A model generated the notes under the pieces. That model saw only the letters and a list, made by a program, of their open reading frames with translations. It did no database searches and had not been told where the DNA came from. Below are positions 33,818 to 36,927 of a stretch of DNA of 36,927 bases, piece by piece; within the stretch, counting starts at the first letter, position 1, and the number at the start of each line of letters is the position of its first letter. Made by a program: the position numbers and the translations under genes. Source of the stretch: a virus; the IMG/VR virus record IMGVR_UViG_3300044843_000612, positions 1-36,927 of that record. One strand, 5' to 3'.

Positions 33818-34747
33818 TTATTCTCCAGGAAATCTTAACTCTTCAAGCAGTGGCTGATTTTTAAGCTTCCCGCCGGCCGCTACGACCATTAATTCATCAC
33901 TGCGCAATTCTGCGGCGTTATTATCAAAGGGTACCATTTTATCCCCTGCGGAATCCAGCTTTGTGCCTACTTTGAATGGCAGAGCCGCCAGCATCGCGCC
34001 AATATTCTGCACAATTCCGACGTGTGCGCGCTCTGCATTTTGCGTGGTTCTCTCAATTTCGACGTATTTAACGTAGGCGTCGAGGAGCGGCAGTTGTGTA
34101 TGCGTATTGATCGGCACCGTCAGAGCCGCCACAGCCGCCTTATGTCGCATAGAGTTAATTGCAGCTTCTTGGAAGAATTGTGACACGTCTTCTGGGCGTT
34201 GCGGTTTTGCCAGCGTACTGAATTTACCAATCATGGCATCCAGTACATGCGAACCACCGCGATAACCGAAAAGCTTCCAGAGTAAATCATACTGCCGCTC
34301 GGTTAAACCGCGCGCAACTGCATCGCCCATGACCACGTTTGAAATGTAGTTAACCTTGTCTAGCTTTTCGCGTACATTAAAAAATACAGCTTCGTACGCT
34401 TCTATTACAGCCGGGTCGCAGCCCACTTTTTTGGCTATGGATTCGTCATCTTCGTTTGCAAGAATGTGCGCCTCAATCGCCCAACGAGTCGGCGCGCGCT
34501 CTTCGGCCCAAATTGAGTGCGCCCAGAATAGTTCCTTATCGGCGCGCGCAAGCGCAAAAATAGCCTGCGGTCGAGTCGCGGCTAATGCGTGTCGTCTTTT
34601 TAGTCGCAGCGCTCGCCGGATCCACGCGAAGCCGTCGCCGCCATCTATGACGCGCGAAGGGCGTTGGCCGCCGGCGTCTACCTGCATTGCCCGCAGCCAT
34701 CGCCAGTGCGGCGCGCGCATCGGATTGTCGCGTAGCGCGTTTAGCAT
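33818..34747 (-). CDS. Helix-turn-helix protein, small-terminase-like candidate
   Basis: A 309-residue protein starting 1 base after the preceding stop (TAG C ATG). Residues about 91-125 contain a helix-turn-helix-like segment: IEAHILANEDDESIAKKVGC, then DPAVIEAYEAVFFNVR, with the ...I...ILA.....EIA...G....VI..YE..FF.V pattern. The N-terminus is Arg/Trp-rich (HWRWLRAMQ; FAWIRRALRLKRR). The rest is helical with an AALPFKVGTKLDSAGDKMVP segment. Possible roles: DNA recognition for packaging or a transcription regulator. Because the gene is upstream of head genes, a packaging-initiation role is tempting, but no ATPase partner is seen here. Confidence 0.45.
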   Translation of the reverse strand: MLNALRDNPMRAPHWRWLRAMQVDAGGQRPSRVIDGGDGFAWIRRALRLKRRHALAATRPQAIFALARADKELFWAHSIWAEERAPTRWAIEAHILANEDDESIAKKVGCDPAVIEAYEAVFFNVREKLDKVNYISNVVMGDAVARGLTERQYDLLWKLFGYRGGSHVLDAMIGKFSTLAKPQRPEDVSQFFQEAAINSMRHKAAVAALTVPINTHTQLPLLDAYVKYVEIERTTQNAERAHVGIVQNIGAMLAALPFKVGTKLDSAGDKMVPFDNNAAELRSDELMVVAAGGKLKNQPLLEELRFPGE

Positions 34748-34748
34748 G

Positions 34749-35321
34749 CTAATAGCCGTAATTCACAGGACAGCCCGGAGAGCGCCAGCGCTGGATCGTT
34801 GGGTCGTAAAAAAATATCGCGTCTTGGTTTGGATAGATTACTCGGGCTGTGTTGCCGGGCAGCACAATTCTATTTGCGGCCTCGCTTTGCGCGGACTGCG
34901 GCACAACTGTGATGTTGTTCAGCGAGACGTTAATAATTCGGTGCCACGTGTGCGCCGCACCGCCGCTAAACCCGGTGATTGTAGCCGCACCTATTGTGTT
35001 TAACCGCAGCATGTTTGCTGGTTGCGCTAAATAATTGCTAACAACGCCGGTAATTGTTCGCGTGGCCCATGTAAAACTTATGTAATTGTCGGCGTCCAAC
35101 CGCCCGGCTAACGCCGCGGGCAAGCCCGAGATATCTGACTGCGTCAGCGTTACTGCGCCAACCTTGCCGGCAACAGATGCAACTGGCGCAAGTGTCGCGA
35201 TATAGCTAGCCGCAACGGATTTAGCTGTCGGCGGCGTTGTTGTCGTATCTAAAACAACAAGTAGGTCGTTACCGCTAACGCTTACGGCGTCCAACAAATC
35301 TGTAATGCGTGTATTGGCCAT
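34749..35321 (-). CDS. Tail fibre-type structural protein, short
   Basis: A 190-residue protein. The N-terminus (TRITDLLDAVSVSGNDLLVV) is the kind of repeat-forming start found in phage fibre and appendage proteins, followed by the VAGKVGAVTLTQSDISGLPA motif common in fibres and host-recognition proteins. The second half is beta-rich (ATITGFSGGAAHTWHRIINV; YPNQDAIFFYDPTIQRW), similar to beta-sandwich tips. It is small for a fibre, so it may be a head-fibre or a capsid-attached appendage. The ribosome binding site is weak. Confidence 0.6.
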   Translation of the reverse strand: MANTRITDLLDAVSVSGNDLLVVLDTTTTPPTAKSVAASYIATLAPVASVAGKVGAVTLTQSDISGLPAALAGRLDADNYISFTWATRTITGVVSNYLAQPANMLRLNTIGAATITGFSGGAAHTWHRIINVSLNNITVVPQSAQSEAANRIVLPGNTARVIYPNQDAIFFYDPTIQRWRSPGCPVNYGY

Positions 35322-35361
35322 GTTAAAGCGTACAAATTAATAGTGTCAGTCGATTTTGCGA

Positions 35362-35775
35362 TTAAACGGCATAACCCACGCTGTAGCGCCAACACCGCGC
35401 AAACACCGCGTGCGGCTGCGTGGCGTCAAACAGCCGAATGTTCCAACCACGCTCGTCGCGGTCTTCGACAACTAAGTCGTCTTTGAGAAACAACATCCCG
35501 CTGTTTCCCGTTTCGCTCCACGAAATATAGAGCCGCCGCGGCGAAAAGTGCGTATTTGTGTGCCACCCCTGACCACCACCGGGAGGATACAACCAACTGC
35601 CCGTTACACCGTCCGCCCTGCCGTCGCAATACAAGTTTTTGGCCGAACTGTTGGCGGAAATGTTTGTCGGCATTTCAAATAGTGCGTCAAGCACAAACGC
35701 AGGGTCTTGCACGCGTACCCATCCAGCGCTGGGCGGCAACTCCGGAACGGCGGGTAGGGATGCTTTAAGCCACAT
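35362..35775 (-). CDS. Possible 2-oxoglutarate/Fe(II) oxygenase-like fold protein
   Basis: A 137-residue protein whose start overlaps the fibre gene end by 11 bases. The spacing resembles a small double-stranded beta-helix oxygenase: GWHTN at 70-74 (His72, Asn74 where HxD would be), a [20 protein letters not shown] pair of strands (81-100), an [15 protein letters not shown] segment ending at His122, and RYSVGYAV with Arg130 and Ser132, like the RxS 2-oxoglutarate contact. The canonical Asp is replaced by Asn, so iron binding may be lost or changed. The same small WHTN-type protein occurs, as far as I recall, in other phages as a hypothetical. Alternative: a structural fold with only a resemblance. 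The identification is tentative. Confidence 0.4.
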   Translation of the reverse strand: MWLKASLPAVPELPPSAGWVRVQDPAFVLDALFEMPTNISANSSAKNLYCDGRADGVTGSWLYPPGGGQGWHTNTHFSPRRLYISWSETGNSGMLFLKDDLVVEDRDERGWNIRLFDATQPHAVFARCWRYSVGYAV

Positions 35776-36916
35776 ATGCAGAAAACCCAGTCAAGGCTTC
35801 GTTGTACCACGCTTCGTACAGCACGCTTATAGTGTCGCCTGCCGCTACGGCAAACGAGCCGGTATAACTGCTGCGGCACACTCCTGCTAGGCCAGCGTAC
35901 ACTCCATTCTTGTACCACTCACTGCGCTGATCACTGTCTCCGCACATAGCACCTTGCGCCGTTACGTTAATGTAAAGCATGCCGGATGTTTGTACTGTGA
36001 ATGCAGATGCGACACCTGCGCTTGAACCCGCAACACCGCCCCATCGGATTGACCCCGACCAGACCAAGGGACTGGCTGCGGTTCCCGAGCCAGAGGCAGT
36101 GCCGTTTGTCGTCAGGCCGGAAAGCGGAGTGAGTGCCGCAGCGGGCGTAGGCGTTGCGGTTGGTTCTGGTGTGGGAGTGGGTGTAGCTGTTGGTTCTGGG
36201 GTAGGCGTTGGTGTAGCTGTTGGTTCTGGGGTAGGCGTTGGTGTAGCTGTAGGCGGAATTGGCGTTGCTGTTGGTGTTGGGTTTGATCCACCGCATGTTG
36301 TAGATGATAGTGTTGGTGCTGGTGAGCTGGCAAGATAGGTTGTCCAACCGCTTAATGGCGGAGTGGCTGATGAAGAAAGGTTAAAATACTGAGTAAATGT
36401 CCAGTTACTATTGCCAGCCTGGATAAACCATCCAGGTCCATAGTTTTCCTCCTCATTTACTACCCAATTATTTGTATATTCTATTGTGTAATTACTTCCA
36501 GCCAATACATATCGGGCTTTTCCATTAAGAGTGCCGTCTGGGCAATAGGTGCCGTTAAAGGCTGATGAACCAGCACCGCTCACGACAAATCCTTGCGCTC
36601 CCCCTGCTCCAGCTGTAGCTGTTGGTTCTGGTGTGGGAGTGGGTGTAGCTGTCGGTTCTGGGGTAGGCGTTGGTGTAGCTGTTGGTTCTGGTGTGGGAGT
36701 GGGTGTAGCTGTTGGTTCTGGTGTGGGAGTGGGTGTAGCTGTTGGTTCTGGTGTAGGCGTTGGTGTAGCTGTTGGTTCTGGCGTAGGCGTTGGTGTAGCT
36801 GTTGGTTCTGGCGTAGGCGTAGCTGTTGCTGTTGGTGTTGGTGTAATCGATAGCGTGACTGTGATGTTGTCTGTGCCAACGTCTCCCGAATCGTCTTTTG
36901 TGTACGTCACTACCAC
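35765..36916 (-). CDS. Fibre-like protein with PTPEP repeat arrays, 5' end beyond window
   Basis: The frame is open to the window edge; the first possible start inside is GTG 36916 with no ribosome binding site, so the N-terminus lies outside. Visible residues: a short beta start ([20 protein letters not shown]), a decapeptide array ([10 protein letters not shown] units, about 25-102), an AT-rich-coded domain (about 104-212, with [20 protein letters not shown] and [10 protein letters not shown]), a second shorter array (about 213-257) and a C-terminal beta domain with GQ-type strands ([20 protein letters not shown]). The NGK.RY...PPLSGWT pattern is one I know from repeated domains in fibre and surface proteins. 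It is probably a host-binding appendage; the Pro/Thr stretches act as rigid spacers. Confidence 0.75.
   Translation of the reverse strand: MVVTYTKDDSGDVGTDNITVTLSITPTPTATATPTPEPTATPTPTPEPTATPTPTPEPTATPTPTPEPTATPTPTPEPTATPTPTPEPTATPTPTPEPTATAGAGGAQGFVVSGAGSSAFNGTYCPDGTLNGKARYVLAGSNYTIEYTNNWVVNEEENYGPGWFIQAGNSNWTFTQYFNLSSSATPPLSGWTTYLASSPAPTLSSTTCGGSNPTPTATPIPPTATPTPTPEPTATPTPTPEPTATPTPTPEPTATPTPAAALTPLSGLTTNGTASGSGTAASPLVWSGSIRWGGVAGSSAGVASAFTVQTSGMLYINVTAQGAMCGDSDQRSEWYKNGVYAGLAGVCRSSYTGSFAVAAGDTISVLYEAWYNEALTGFSAYVA
36144..36276 (-). repeat. 30-bp tandem repeat array A ([10 protein letters not shown] units)
   Basis: About four copies of a 30-base unit coding [10 protein letters not shown] (or close variants) on the minus strand. 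Two silent unit versions alternate: one reading ggtgtgggagtgggtgtagct and one reading ggggtaggcgttggtgtagct on the plus strand. In frame, without spacers, so this is a protein repeat and not CRISPR. Confidence 0.9.
36611..36843 (-). repeat. 30-bp tandem repeat array B ([10 protein letters not shown] units)
   Basis: About seven copies of the same 30-base unit as array A, with the same two silent unit versions intermixed. The arrays flank an AT-rich domain of about 330 bases in the same gene and could recombine with each other. Confidence 0.9.
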
Positions 36917-36927
36917 GTACTGGCCAG

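Noticed and set aside
36144-36843. 30-bp repeats considered as a CRISPR array
   Set aside because: Units are contiguous without unique spacers and are in frame as [10 protein letters not shown] protein repeats.

Overview
This window looks like the virion-morphogenesis block of a large tailed phage or prophage with a contractile tail (myovirus). All supported genes lie on the minus strand, packed with short gaps or small overlaps, so transcription runs from high to low coordinates. The strongest identifications are a contractile tail sheath, tail tube, tape measure, OB-fold/beta-helix spike, hub protein, baseplate J-like wedge protein, gp25-like protein, prohead protease, scaffold-like protein and major capsid protein. 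Neither the large terminase nor the portal is recognisable; they probably lie outside the window. The host cannot be named from the sequence. No tRNA, IS element, integrase or CRISPR array was seen, and no gap between genes exceeds about 180 bases.

Layout in transcription order. (1) 36.9-34.7 kb: a partial fibre-like protein with proline/threonine decapeptide arrays, a small protein resembling the 2-oxoglutarate/iron oxygenase fold, and a second fibre-like protein. (2) 34.7-31.6 kb: a helix-turn-helix protein, a helical structural candidate and a glycine-rich membrane-interacting protein. (3) 31.6-25.9 kb, head assembly: prohead protease with a cysteine cluster, scaffold-like protein with an EF-hand-type loop, a small helical protein, a decoration candidate, the major capsid protein and two small proteins, closed by a terminator. 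(4) 25.9-23.8 kb, neck: adaptor-like protein with an N-terminal Ig-like region and two unknown small genes, closed by a terminator. (5) 23.8-18.1 kb: zinc-ribbon neck/tail protein, a 52-residue gene, a tail-terminator candidate, a 966-residue sheath and the tube, closed by a terminator. (6) 18.0 kb to the window start: spike, tail assembly chaperone pair, tape measure and the baseplate genes, with a sigma-70-like gene embedded among them, ending in a partial fibre/baseplate gene.

The clearest non-obvious signal is at 14085-14091. A canonical -1 slippery heptamer (A AAT TTT in frame) ends exactly where the downstream frame opens and is followed by a perfect 8-bp stem, in the place where tail assembly chaperone frameshifts occur just before tape measure genes. 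Other points of interest are the sigma-like gene inside the baseplate cluster, a duplicated beta domain in the sheath, an AT-rich domain cassette between two repeat arrays in the fibre, and an oxygenase-like gene overlapping that proline-rich fibre gene. All functions come from reading motifs and gene order; no database search was possible.
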